Assembly (NCBI GenBank): GCA_948567375.1
Contig: OX419755.1
Location: 77,150,931 to 77,214,930, forward strand
Length of the DNA stretch: 64,000 nucleotides
Source of the DNA: Lunularia cruciata
Taxonomy: Eukaryota; Streptophyta; Marchantiopsida; Lunulariales; Lunulariaceae
Direction: 5' to 3'
The position numbers and the translations under genes are program-made. The notes under the pieces were generated by a model, which did not search any database, had not been told where the DNA came from, and saw only the letters and a program-made list of their open reading frames with translations. Numbering within the stretch: position 1 is the stretch's first letter; every line of letters starts with the position of its first letter. Below, piece after piece: positions 25,050 through 36,011 of this stretch.

Positions 25050-25399
25050 AAAAACATACACTACTTGGAGGAAAAAGTGAGTCTAAGTGCTTTTTATGTA
25101 GAGAGAAGGGACATAAGGCAAGTTCATGTTCATTGCCATTTGAGAGCAAGAGAATGAGGGAAAGGAGAGGCTTACTTGACTCGGGTTTGCATGTTGGATC
25201 TTCTTCACCAAGATTAGGAAGAAGGAGATCTAAGACCAAGGAGTGGTGTGAGGTTTGTAGACTAGAAGGACATCTAAACGGACATGAGTGTAGTGGAATA
25301 ACAACACTTTTGGAGACTTTGGTGAAGGATCTTGGAGAGAGTGTTAGAACAACTACAAAAATACTATCACTTTCATCAACTAGTTCTCAAGATTCATGA
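25050..25399 (+). pseudogene. Zinc-knuckle-like fragment in family C element
   Basis: The plus strand reads CFLCREKGHKASSC at about 25090-25130, a perfect CX2CX4HX4C knuckle, followed about 45 residues later by a second Cys/His cluster, WCEVCRLEGHLNGHEC. The reading ends at a stop at 25399. Knuckles of this kind are nucleic-acid binding and typical of gag nucleocapsids. Here the pair lies before the gag-like protein at 25623, not after it, so it could belong to a different, older element or to a long LTR. Assignment is open. Confidence 0.5.
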
Positions 25400-25622
25400 T
25401 GGAGATAATCTTTCAACTTATGGATAAACTATCCATGAAGGTTTGATTAATATGCACTCTAGGATTTGATGTTGCTATAGAAATCTTGGAGCAACCTGAA
25501 CCTTTTTTGTTCCTAGGGTGGATTACTCCTAAATGGTGTCAGTCATATATATACTCTATTAGTTATAGAGTGAGAGAAAAGCAAAAGGAAACAAAGATTG
25601 AGAGAAAAGAGAAAGATAATGA

Positions 25623-26600
25623 ATGGCTAAGATGAGGAAACTTCCGATTTTCTTTGGCAAGGATAGAGAAGATATGGAGACCGTTGCAAGAGACTTCAAG
25701 AGAGCTTGCATAGGAAATAATGAGATGAGGAAGAATGAGTGGGCCTCATTCTTACCGGATTTCTTTGAGGATGCAGCACTTACATGGTATGAGTTAGAAT
25801 ACCAAAAGAGAACGAGAGAAGAGATGTGCAAGAAGAGTCTTTGGAGAGTTTGACTTTACCACTCATTAAGATGTTTCTTCTAGATGAGAGTTATGAGAGA
25901 TTGATCAGTGAGGTTATCTTCCTCAAACAAGGAGATGAAGAGAAAGTGAGAGTCTATGTAGAAAGAGTGGAGAAGTTAGAGTCCAGATTTTGCATAGTGT
26001 TGAGGAAGGTTGGGGATGATGTGGAAACTATTATGATTGGCATAGGAGCCATGCTCACCAAGAATTTTGTGAGAGTGTTGAGACCTTAGATTAGAATTAA
26101 GGTGAGATATGAGAAACCTTCTTTCAAGGTTGAAGCTATCAAGACTGCAATTTGTATTGAGGAGAGTATGGAAGAGGATGGGATATTTGGTGGTGAAGGA
26201 GGTTGTGCATCCTCTTCAAGGTTACAAGTTTGGTGAGAATTTTGATACTTTGGTGGCAAAGGTTACACCACAAATAGTAGGTGTTCCAATTCTTGCACCT
26301 CTACCAGAAGATCCACTTCAAACTATAACAAGACAACTTGTATATCTCAAGATCAATGTAGTTCAACTATGGGAGAAGATAGAGGTGGGTCAAAATTTGG
26401 GACGAGGGCCTAGGAGTTATGGAAACTATCCATATAGAGGGGGCCAACCAACCAAAAATTTCAATGATAGAAATTTTTTTGGTTCTAGAGGAAGAGGTCA
26501 CATTCAAAAAATTTGTCCAAATTCAACTTACTTGGGAGGAAGGGGTTTTGAGGGAGCCAATAAAGGGAAAGAGAGAGGTAGTGAAACCTAAGTGGCTCCT
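25623..26600 (+). pseudogene. Family C gag-like region
   Basis: The plus strand begins MAKMRKLPIFFGKDREDMET, then WASFLPDFFEDAALTWYE, the typical plant gypsy gag start (target protein binds RNA and builds the particle). Later parts, 25826-26089 and 26109-26591, continue the capsid and end in a Gly/Arg-rich stretch (YGNYPYRGG, GSRGRGHIQKICP). Fossil. Confidence 0.7.
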
Positions 26601-27066
26601 AATCTAAACAAAATTAAGAGGACAGCATCCATAGATGTGGTTGAGAGCAAGTATGAGAAGGGGGAGTGCTCAAACTCCAAAGGTCTTAATTTGGATTTTT
26701 TAGCACAAGAGAAGAAGAGAGTTTGTTTTGCAGAGGATGTACCCTCTTCTCAAGGATTTACTCCTAGCAAGGATATTATTATGTTTACTAGGATCACTTG
26801 CACTAGCACCTTAATACCATCAACAACAAAGACTCCAAGGAAGAAGTTGGGGATGGAAGACTTCTTAATCTCAAAAGCAACAATGGAACTGCAAGCAAGA
26901 GTTCTACAAGGAGCAAGAAGAAGAAGAAAGAAAAAGCTCCAATATCAATGAGGATGGTGGATGCCAAACCAGCACCATGGAAGGCTTGTGAATATGCCTC
27001 CAGGATTGATATGAGAGTGAATCATCACAACATCAATAAGATAGCATACCTTGCAAGTGAAGCATA

Positions 27067-28262
27067 TTGAGCCTTCAATCCCATTGGAACTAATTAAGTT
27101 CTTAGTAGGTGGCTCAAAATCTCCTACTAGGATTCCTCATTTCCCTTATCATTTTGCTCCAAAAACTCCATTTGGGTAATTTGTTGAGTGGACATTTATC
27201 AATGCAATATCCAATTTGGTGATAATAAAAAAACCACCATTTTGTCGTAATCTTTTGCTATCTAGAGTATCAAGTGGTCTCCATTGGATAGAAACAATCT
27301 CCATTATTGCCGGCTCTTCCACCCATGTGTAGTGTATCAGTAGGTTTTGTGGAGGTCAAGGTCAAGACCAAGTTGTTACAACTAAGGAATCAAAGCATGC
27401 AACCAATTTCATGGCTTCTTCCAAGTGTTTTTGCTCTTACATAGTCAACTCTAGTTTGGTTTGTGACTTCAAGCCACTCACAAATTGATCCAAAGCTTCA
27501 CCTTTTAGTATATCTAAAATTTGCATGATGATATTCTGGAATTACATGAGGTAGCTTCTTAGTGAGCCAGTCTACTTCATCTTTGCCAACCTATTTTGTG
27601 CAGCTTGTGTGGCATTTATAGCTTGGAATCAACCAATTAATGCACTCTTTGATTCTACCCATGTCAAGATTGGTACAAAAAATTGTCATTTGTCTTGCTC
27701 TACTTGGAACCACCACCATAGCTTTGCTACTCCATCCAGTTGGCTTGAAGCCAAGAGAATATGTTTCCGTTCATCTTGAAGATTTGTAGCTTCAAAATAA
27801 TGTTTGTAATCAAACACAAAATTCTCCACTACACTCAAGAGATTCTTGCCTTCAAATACCTTGGGCTTTGGAAATTTTAGTTGCTCTTCTCCTTCTTGAA
27901 GTGGTGCTCTCTCTACATGCTCTTGTTGTTGTTGATGATCTTGTTCTTCCAACAATCAAGTATAGTGCTCAATTTTTTTATGCAAAGCAATGATAACTTT
28001 GGGCATTGTTGCCATGACTACTACTCTATCAAGCTACCTATTGTTGATCTAAGTTAACATATAGATGCAACATCTCCACCATTCTCCATAAGTTACAATC
28101 AGAAGTACCAAGGCTCATCAAACAAGGTGATCGCATTAAGAAAAATTTGTCCAAAGCGTGAGATGATGAATTGAGTGAAATGATGCTTGGGTAGTACATG
28201 GGTACAAAAATCCCAATGGTTTGACAAAAATTGATTTGGTGGTCCATAAATTCCATCCATCC
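27067..28262 (-). pseudogene. Element F gag and protease pieces
   Basis: Minus-strand sequence aligns to element E 30650-31680. The gag piece at 27686-27955 reads FPKPKVFEGKNLLSVVENF and HILLASSQLDGVAKLWWWF. Fossil. Confidence 0.8.
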
Positions 28263-28269
28263 CATTTTT

Positions 28270-28281
28270 GCTTTGATACCA
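28270..28281 (-). other. Primer-binding site of element F
   Basis: Minus strand TGGTATCAAAGC, one base from the LTR; near-canonical initiator-tRNA-Met site. Confidence 0.85.
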
Positions 28282-28282
28282 A

Positions 28283-28704
28283 TGTAAAAGACCAAGACCA
28301 AGGAGAGAAATAGGAGAATGGAAAATCAAAGTGAAAGATCACATTGGAACTCTTGAATAATGGAAACTCCAAATGCCTAGCATGAGCTTGGGCTTTGGTA
28401 TTTATAGAAAAGCATACAAGGCTCTTGAGAAACTTCTCCAGAAGCTTTCTCAAAGTCACTTTCTTAGAGTGCAAGTCAAGCTAACCAAGAAGCTTCTCAA
28501 GAAGCTTCCTTCTAGAAGTTGCCTACTTGGAATGCAAGCTAAGCTAGCCAATAAGCTTCCTTCTAGAGGTCATCTACTTGGCATGCAAGCTAAGCTAGCC
28601 ATGAAGCTTCCTATATGCTTCTAGAATATTCTAAGCTAATTTGGCCTATTTGCTACTTTGTTAGTCTTGACCAACGTGTTAGTAAACTCTATGATAATGT
28701 TACA
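28283..28704 (-). repeat. 5' LTR of element F
   Basis: Plus strand TGTAAAAGACCAAGACC...GATAATGTTACA; matches 15681-16040 plus 19821-19902. Rich in AAGCTTC/GAAGCTT motifs. Confidence 0.88.
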
Positions 28705-30017
28705 TAATGTCCCATATGACATACAAGGGATGCACTTTTTGTAGTGTGCAAGGAAAGAGATCACATTAGAGTCCATGATGCAATTTGTGATATAATGGCT
28801 TAGATCTTAAGTGCTATAAAAGCCTAGGTTCAGATTGAGTGATGGTTGGACCTACTAGAACCACCTAGTTGTTGTTGTGGAGTTTAATTTCCAAATACTA
28901 GAAGACCAAAATCTTTGTTGATTATACACCAGGTCTGTTTGGCTACAATTGCTAGTTTAATCCAATTACATCTCAATCCTTCATTCATTCCAAAGATAGT
29001 GCTTGAAATATATTGCAACCCAAAAAAAGTATTAACTCAAGATATGTACTCAAAGAAGTTCACAAAGTACAGGTTTACTCCTGATTGTGTGAAGTATAAG
29101 TTTTCTTCTCTTGCTTCTTATTGATCTTGAACAACTCCTTCCGTGATTATCAAGAACTATTAACAAGCCTTCCCCATGTCAATCTCATTTAAAAGGAACT
29201 ATCTAGAATTTGCTCTCAAAAACCTTCCTCTATATCCTATCAATCAAAAAGATCTCCTTGAAATTCTCCTTGTTCCCTTAATATGTTGATCAAGATCCCT
29301 TTCTCTCCAATCATCTTGTCCAATCAATTTAGAACTTCTTTCCTCTCAATCCTCTTCCCTAAAATCTTTAAATCCTTTTCTCAATTGATTAAGAAATTTG
29401 AATCTTCAAATCCTTTTCCCTAAAACCCACCAATTGATCAGTCCATAACTCTTGAACCCTCCTTTCCTTGCTAACTCTCCCAAGTTCCTCTCTTTTTTGC
29501 TCTTGTGATAATCCTTTTCAACAATCCTCTATAATTGTCATACAAAAAAAACCTCTCACAAGAACTCTCAACCTAGGGTAAAGAACTACCCACAACCACC
29601 ATAATTTGACATGCAATCACTTGACAACAACCCAACATGCAAGAACCATCTATGACATGTCAAAGATGTCAAGGCACACATGTCAATCCTAAATATAAGT
29701 ATCTTCATATAATTATAACTTTTGCTACAAAGCCCTAAATATTATGCATTTGGCCTCTGTGAAAAGCCCATGAGAAAAATTTTCCAACAAAATCAAGCAT
29801 GCCTTAATTTTGGACTTGTAACCATAGAGATATTTGCCCAACTTCAAAGTGTCTACTCCATTCCAAGGATCTATTCCACTCTAATGGTCACCTTGACTCT
29901 AATGATCACCTAACTTTGAAAGTCACTTGAATCAGATGGTCATCTTGACTCTGATGATCACCTAACTCAATGGTCATGGTGAAGTCCTACTTTGATGGTC
30001 ACTTAACTCCATTGATC
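28705..30017. other. No gene seen; degenerate short tandem repeats near right end
   Basis: No protein match. From about 29885 an imperfect 25-30-base unit recurs (variants of GATGGTCACCTTGACTC / GATCACCTAACT). The same theme continues right of element E (35653-35720), so E inserted into it. Confidence 0.5.
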
Positions 30018-30022
30018 TCCTA

Positions 30023-30434
30023 TGTAACAATATGGGAGTTTAGCAATAAAGTTAGTATGGCTAATGAAGTAGCAAATAAGACAAATTAGCCTAGAATATT
30101 CCATAAGTATCTAGGAAGCTTCCCAAGAAGCTTCCTATCTAGCTTAGCAGGTAGTAGGAAGCTTCTAGAAGCTTCCAACTAACTTAGCATGCACGCCAAG
30201 TAAGCAGCTCCTAGAAGGAAGCTTCTTGAGAAGCTTCTAAATTTATTTGACTTGCATTCAAAGAAAGCGGCTCAAGGAAGCTTCTTGAGAAGCTTCTCAA
30301 GAGCCTTGTATGATCCCTATAAATACAAGAGTTGAAGCTCATGCTAGGCATTTGGAGTTTCCCAAATTCAAGTGTCCCAATGTGATCTTCCATTCTCCTA
30401 TTTCTTTCCTTGGTCTTGGACTTGGTCTTTTACA
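30023..30434 (+). repeat. 5' LTR of element E
   Basis: TGTAACAATATGG...TCTTTTACA. Contains CTATAAATAC near 30318, a TATA-type box, and a cluster of GAAGCTTC motifs at 30110-30300. Confidence 0.92.
30158..30175 (+). promoter_or_regulatory. Heat-shock-element-like array in 5' LTR of E
   Basis: GAAGCTTCTAGAAGCTTC is four alternating GAA/TTC pentamers with exact 2-base gaps (nGAAnnTTCnnGAAnnTTCn), the consensus bound by plant heat-shock factors. It lies about 140 bases before the TATA-type box. The 3' LTR keeps the same array at 35381-35398. Function is inferred from consensus only. Confidence 0.5.
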
Positions 30435-30435
30435 T

Positions 30436-30447
30436 TGGTATCAGAGC
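30436..30447 (+). other. Primer-binding site of element E
   Basis: Exact TGGTATCAGAGC, complementary to the 3' end of initiator tRNA-Met, one base after the LTR. Confidence 0.93.
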
Positions 30448-30649
30448 AAGAATGGGATGATGAAATTTATGGACCACCAAATCCACTTCCACCAAACCAT
30501 TGGGATTTTTGTGTCCAAGTACTGCCCAAGCATCGTTTCACACAATTCATCATGTCACGCTTTGGACAAGATTTTTTGCATATGATCACCATATCTGAGG
30601 AACCCTTGGTGCTTCCCATCGTAACTTATGGAGAATGGTGGACGTGCTG

Positions 30650-31560
30650 CTTCTATGTGTTCATATATTAGATAGATTAGGGATGGCATGATAGAGTAGC
30701 AACCATGGAGGCAATGCCCAAGGTTATCCTTGCTGTGCAGCAAAAAATTGAGCACCTTACTCAATTGTTGGATGAACAAGAGCTTTGACAACAAGAGCAC
30801 TTAGAGAGAATACCATTTCAAGAAGGAGAAAATCAAATCTGATTCCCTAAACCCAAGGTATTTGAAGGCAAGAATCTCCCGGGTGTAGTGGAGAATTTTT
30901 TGTTTGGCTATGAACGTTACTTTGAAGCTACTAATCTACAAGATGAGCAAAAATAGATTCTCTTGGCTTCTAGCCAATTGGATGGAGTAGCAAAGCTATG
31001 GTGGAGATTTCAATTGGAGCAAGATGAATGACAAATTGTTACACCAATCTTGACATGGGCAGAATTCAAGAGTGCAATAATTAGTCAATTCTAAGGTATA
31101 AATGACACACAAGCTGCATAGGATAGGGTGGCAGAGTTGAAAAAAATTGATTCTATAAGAAGTTACATCACACAATTCTAGAACATCATCATACAAATTC
31201 CATATATTCTAGAAAGTGAAGCTCTTAATCAATTTGTGAGGGGCTTGAAGTCAAGAACCAAATTAGAGGTAACCATGCGAGAGCCACAACACTTGGAGGA
31301 AGCCATATGGTTGGCCAAACGTTTTGATTCCTTGGTTGCAACAACTTGGTCTTGACCTCCACCTCCATAGAACCTATCGATACACTACACACGAGTGGAG
31401 GAGATGGCACTAATGGAGATTGATGCCATTCAACGGAGACCACTTGGCATTGTAGATAGAGAGAAACTATGAAAAAATGAGACAAAATGTTTTTATTGTC
31501 ACCAATTAGGACGTAGCATCGTTGAATGTCCACTCAAGAATGGGTGACCTCAACAAGTTG
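30650..31560 (+). pseudogene. Element E gag region with zinc knuckle
   Basis: Plus-strand peptides include FPKPKVFEGKNL, YERYFEATNL and SSQLDGVAKLWW (capsid), and CFYCHQLGRSIVECP near 31490-31540, a CX2CX4HX4C knuckle of the nucleocapsid. Fossil. Confidence 0.8.
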
Positions 31561-32028
31561 CCCAGAGTTTGTGGAGCAAAAAAATCAAGGAAACAAGGAA
31601 TCCCAATAGGAGATTTTGAGCCACCTACTAGGAGCTTGATTAGTTCCAATGGGATTGAAGGCTTGACTTATGCAAGTCTACTTCACTTGCAAGGTACGAT
31701 ATCTAATCAGGGTTGTAGGATTTTGGTTGATTTTGGAAATTCAAAGAATTGCATGTTTATACAAATAGCAAAGGAATTGGGTATTCCTATCAAGCCAATA
31801 ATTGGAAGTAGATTACTGATGGCAGATGGTAGAAAGGGTTTTGCATTCCGTACCTCACATCTTGTTATCTTCAAGATTGGGAAGGAGTATTTGGAGTGTA
31901 TGAGGTTTGTAGAGGCACCTCTACACTACGATATCATTCTAGGACTACCTTGGCTTAAACGTCATAAGGTTCAATTTGATTGGATCCAATGGCAAATTCA
32001 AGTACAACACCAAGGTAGGGATTTCTGA
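31522..32028 (+). pseudogene. Element E protease
   Basis: A 168-codon open stretch includes GCRILVDFGNSKNCMF (active-site region), AKELGIP, and YDIILGLPWLKRHKVQFDW, the C-terminal hallmark of plant gypsy proteases. Fossil. Confidence 0.8.
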
Positions 32029-32080
32029 TTAGGTTGTCTAGTATATTTAAGTAAGACACCTAAGAATAGTCAATCCCAAG

Positions 32081-32260
32081 ATGGGAAGTTTGTTGAGAAG
32101 GTAGCCATAGAGCAAGCCTTGAAGGGAGATGAGTCCCGAGATGGGAAGTTTGCCATGAAGGCAACCATGGAGCAAGCTTTGAAGAGAGATGAGTCCCTAG
32201 ATGGGAAGTTTATTAGTGAAGCAGCCATAGAGCAAGCTTTGGAGGAAGATAAGTATGTGT
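32081..32260 (+). repeat. Three 60-bp tandem repeats between protease and RT of element E
   Basis: Units start at 32081, 32141 and 32201, each beginning ATGGGAAGTTT. Period 60 keeps frame; the units encode DGKF..K.A.EQAL..DES, a charged 20-residue repeat. Element F lies across another insertion here, so it cannot be compared. Confidence 0.85.
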
Positions 32261-32399
32261 TTGCGGTGTGGATCAAGCCAATTGCACAAGGATAATCTGA
32301 GGAGGGCCAAGAGCCTCATCAAGCAATGGTTGATCAGATAGTTTAGGAGCTTGTGTATAATCTGCCAAAGGGATTACCCTCCAATCGTGGTATGCCCTT

Positions 32400-33680
32400 C
32401 AAGATCAAGTTATTGCCAAGGAGTACGTCAATGAGTAGACCAATATATCGGCTCTCACCAAAGGAGTTGGAAGAGTTGCAAACCACACTTATGGAGTTGT
32501 TGGAGAAGGACCTCATATGAAATAGTACCTCTCCTTGGGGAGCACTGGTATTATTTTTTTCAAAGAAGGATAGAGGACTTCATTTCCATATTGATTACCG
32601 TGGGCTCAATAAGCAAACAGTGAAGAATACATATCCCTTACCTCGGAATGATGACTTGCTTGATCAACTGAGTGGAGCACAATACTTTTCCAACTTGGAT
32701 CTTTGCAGTGGCTATTGGCAAATCCCCATTGATAGGGAGGATGTGCAAAAGACTACCTTTTGCACAAGGTATGGGCATTTTGAGTAGAGAGTTCTACCTT
32801 TCACGCTCACTAATGCTCCGGCAATCTTCATGGATTAAATGCATTGGGTATTGGATGAACTATTGGATTGGTATGTGGTGGTGTTCTTGGATGATATCTT
32901 AATCTATAGTAAGACAAAGGTAGAACAAGTGAATCATGTGTAAGAAGTCCTAAGACAACTACCACCAATGAAAATTTTATTGCAAGAAGTTGAGGTGTGC
33001 CTTTTGGCATAAGGAAGTCACTTTCTTGGGTCACAAGATCTCATTGGAAGAGATCAAGATGGAAGAGGAGAAAATCAAGGCCATTATTGATTAGCCTACT
33101 CCAAAGGATGCTATAGAAGTACGGGCATTTAATGGATTGGCCAATTTTTACCGATGGTTCATCCATTATTATGCTCATGTGGTTGCACCATTGACTGACC
33201 TCTTGGGGAAGAACTTGAGCTTCCAATGCACCACCAAGCATGAAGAACCATTCTAGAAGCTGAAGCATATAGTGTCTTCAAGACTCATCCTTCAACCAAA
33301 TGATCCTCAGCTACCTTCTATGGTTTATTTTGACTCTTCTAACTTTGCAATTGGAGCAGTTTTGCAACAAGAATTCCCAAATGGACTACATCCCATTGCC
33401 TTTGTGTCTTGCCGACTAAATACAACTGAAAGAAATTACTTTGCTTGAGATTGGGAACAATTTGCAATGGTATATGCCACCAAGGTATAGAGGCATTATA
33501 TCTTGGGGAAACAAGTGATCATGCAAACTGATCACAAACCATTGTTGTATCCCTTACACTTGGAACACATGAAGAGTCAACATCATTGATGTGAGGAGTA
33601 ACTTCAATTTTTTGACACCAAACTTGAGTACAAACCAGGTTGGCTCCATGTCATCCCTAATTCTCTATCACAACAACCTG
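32400..33680 (+). pseudogene. Element E reverse transcriptase and RNase H
   Basis: RT landmarks in order: [56 protein letters not shown] and the catalytic VVVFLDDILIYSK near 32877-32915. RNase H follows with FDSSNFAIGAVLQQEF and HYILGKQVIMQTDHKP. Aligns to element F. Fossil. Confidence 0.88.
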
Positions 33681-33682
33681 AT

Positions 33683-34932
33683 TTGAAGTCTCTTCCTTTC
33701 ATCACAAGGGCAATTATAACGGTGGAAATTGACTTCAAGGTCCAAAATGAGTTTTGGTCAGTTCTACAACAAGATCCCTTCTTCCAAATGGTACATGGTC
33801 ATCTTACAATATGTGACAAGGAGTACAACACCTTCTCCTTCAAGGAAGGCCTTCTATTCCATGAGGACCGGATCTATGTTCCAACCAAAGGTGATCTCCG
33901 ACTTGTGCACCTTCAAGAAGCCCATGATTTACCAATAGTTGGTCACATGGGTGTGGACAAGACCTTGAGTACCCTCCAATGCCGATGGTGGTGGCCTAAC
34001 ATGACATGAGATGTTTGAGAGTTTGTCTAATTGTGTGAGAGATGCCAATGTAACAAGGCCAGCAACCAAAATTTGAGTGGACTCCTTCAACCACTCCCCA
34101 TTCCATCTGTTGATAGGAACACGTGAGCTTGGATCTCATCACATCCTTGCCCAAGACAAAGCAAGGACACACAACAATCATGGTGTTTGTGGATAAGCTT
34201 AGTAAGAAAATTCATTTAGCACCAACTTTTGATACCATGGATGCTACAACCTTAGTGCAAATCTACTTTGACAATGTCTTCAAGCATCATGGGATGCCAT
34301 GTGTACTCATCTTTGACCGTGATCCTTGATTCATCAGGAAATTTTGGCAAGCACTCTTCCAGATACTCGGCACTAAGCTTACTTTGTCCACGGCCTATCA
34401 TCCTCAAATTGATAGACAAAAAAAATGTGCAAACCATACCTTGGAGGATATGTTGCTTACCTTTGTCATTGTCCACCATACCAATTGGGATAAATGTCTT
34501 GCAATTGCAAAATTTGCCTATAATAATTCCAAACATGCAAGCACCAGATTTTCTCCTTTATTTCTCAATTTTAGCCAAGATCTGCTTGTTTCAAATTCTC
34601 GTCTTGCTCCTCCTCCATCTTAGGTCCCTCATACTTCAACCTTCTTGACCACCATATCCCAATCTCTCCAACAAACCAAATACCATCTCCTTGTTGCTCA
34701 AAATTGTCAGAATCAATATGCGGACCACCATCATCGTGATCTCACCTTTGAAGTCGGTGATGAAGTGATGCTATCCTCTAGTAACCTACTCCTCCCACTT
34801 GATACCCAAGTTTGTAAACTTACCTCTAATTGGATAGGACACTTTGATGGAAAATCATCTCTCTTATTGCTTATCAACTTGCCTTACCTTGTCATATACA
34901 CATCCACCTTGTCTTTCACATTTCCAAGCTAA
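33683..34932 (+). pseudogene. Element E integrase
   Basis: Zinc-binding H2C2 part at 33683-34080 (HLQEAHDLPIVGHMGVDKTL, WWWPNM, CQ.C), catalytic core at 34123-34620 (SLDLITSLPKTKQGHTTIMV, FDNVFKHHGMP, STAYHPQIDRQ) and C-terminal part at 34645-34932. Fossil. Confidence 0.88.
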
Positions 34933-34974
34933 AACCCTTTGTTCCTAACCCATCTTCCTTTTTTTCTTGTATCC

Positions 34975-35190
34975 AACCTCCTCCTCTTCCCATCCCTATA
35001 AATGATCATGAGGAATACAAAGTTGATTGTATCCTTGCACATCGCCACATTCAACAAGGATGCCGACAACATACAAAGTACAAGGTCCTTTGGAAAAGGA
35101 ATCCCCCTCTTGATGCTACATGGGAACCTCTTTATCACCTCTAGAATGCACAAACGGCCATCTAGGAGTTGAAACTTCACTAGCAACAAG
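34975..35190 (+). pseudogene. Element E chromodomain
   Basis: Plus strand reads HEEYKVDCILAHR, TKYKVLWKRNPPLDATWEPL: the three-stranded chromodomain core plus start of the C-terminal helix, right after integrase and before the polypurine tract. Confidence 0.85.
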
Positions 35191-35218
35191 GATGTCACCA
35201 ACTAGCGGTGGAGAAATA

Positions 35219-35652
35219 TGTAGGACGTCACCAATATGGAGTTTAGCAACAAAATTAGTAGGGCTAATGAAGTAGCAAATAAGACAAATAAGCCTAGAAT
35301 ATTCCAAAAGTATCTAGGAAGTTTCTTGGGAAGCTTCCCGACTAGCTTAGCTTGCACTCCAAGTAGGTAGCTTCTAGAAAGAAGCTTCTAGAAGCTTCCA
35401 ACTAACTTAGCTTGCACGCCAAGTAAGCAGCTCCTAGAAGGAAGCTTCTTGAGAAGCTTCCTAATTAACTTGACTTGCACTCCAAGAAAGTGGCTCAAGG
35501 AAGCTTCTTGAGAGGCTTCTCAAGAGCCTTATATGATCCCTATAAATACAAGAGCCAAAGCTCATGCTAGGCATTTGGAGTTTTCCCAAATTCAAGTGTC
35601 CCAATGTGATCTTCCATTCTCATATTTCTCTCCTCAGTCTTGGTCTTTTACA
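35219..35652 (+). repeat. 3' LTR of element E
   Basis: TGTAGGACGTCACC...TCTTTTACA, preceded by the purine-rich GCGGTGGAGAAATA and followed by TCCTA. Contains the GAAGCTTCTAGAAGCTTC array at 35381-35398. Confidence 0.92.
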
Positions 35653-35789
35653 TCCTAACTCCAATAGTCATGGTGTCATGGCAAAGACCCACTCCGGTGG
35701 TCACCTCTAGGTAGCCATAACTTTTGATATATAACTCACACTACTATATTTTGGTCTCTATGGAAATCCCTTGAGAAGTGTAATCTTCC

Positions 35790-35995
35790 AAGGATAAGAG
35801 ACATTAAGAGAAACACAAGAGAAGAAACAAAAGCTTCACACTCAATCCTTTGAAGCCCCAAAGGAGCACCTTGACTTCATTATATAACAAAGAGGATACC
35901 CTCAACGGGAGCTCCACCCTTGGATCATATGCATGGTAGGTGACCTAGCAGGGAGCTCTACCTTAGATTAGTTGTAGGCATGGATGACATGTCAA
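35790..35995 (-). repeat. Fragment of a family D LTR
   Basis: The reverse complement matches the end of the D LTR (blocks GGTGCTCCTTTGAGGCATC-like and CTTCTCTTTTGTTTCTCTTA-like). A run of 11-12 A follows at about 36000. Confidence 0.6.
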
Positions 35996-36011
35996 TCTAA
36001 AAAAAAAAAAA

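Larger units (their letters stand above)
23379..27066 (+). mobile_element. Family C gypsy-like element inserted in element F, plus strand
   Basis: Starts TATAACACCCATT, the LTR start shared with the reverse copy at 10881-11523, exactly where alignment of F to E stops; F resumes near 27067. Inside, a gag-like protein is readable (25623-26600) but no RT or second LTR is recognised, so this is a partial, broken element. The LTR may be about 0.65 kb (to about 24035) or longer: the copy at 10.9 kb is itself cut by another insertion, so the far LTR end cannot be placed by comparison. Confidence 0.65.
15681..28704 (-). mobile_element. Element F: Ty3/gypsy chromovirus, minus strand, with three nested insertions
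   Basis: On the minus strand: 5' LTR (28704-28283), initiator-tRNA-Met primer site, gag and protease pieces (28262 to about 27067), RT, RNase H, integrase, chromodomain (about 23378 to 19940), polypurine tract and 3' LTR (19902 to 15681). It is a close relative of element E and can be aligned to it along most of its length. Three other repeats lie inside: a family B solo LTR in the 3' LTR, a family G solo LTR in integrase, and a family C element between RT and protease. The element is broken. The five bases at its two outer ends do not form a convincing target duplication. Confidence 0.85.
30023..35652 (+). mobile_element. Element E: Ty3/gypsy chromovirus with both LTRs and TSD TCCTA
   Basis: Structure is complete in outline: LTRs at 30023-30434 and 35219-35652, initiator-tRNA-Met primer site, gag with zinc knuckle, protease, RT, RNase H, integrase, chromodomain, polypurine tract. 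A perfect 5-bp target duplication TCCTA lies at 30018-30022 and 35653-35657. The chromodomain after integrase makes it a chromovirus. gag and pol are interrupted many times. By eye the two LTRs differ at something like 6-8 percent of positions, so it is of moderate age. Element F is its nearest relative in the window. Confidence 0.93.

Noticed and set aside
15681-28704. Target duplication around element F
   Set aside because: TTGTG and TAATG share only three of five bases; not convincing.
35996-36011. Poly-A tail of a SINE or retrocopy
   Set aside because: The sequence before it is a family D LTR fragment, and no SINE promoter boxes or target duplication are visible.
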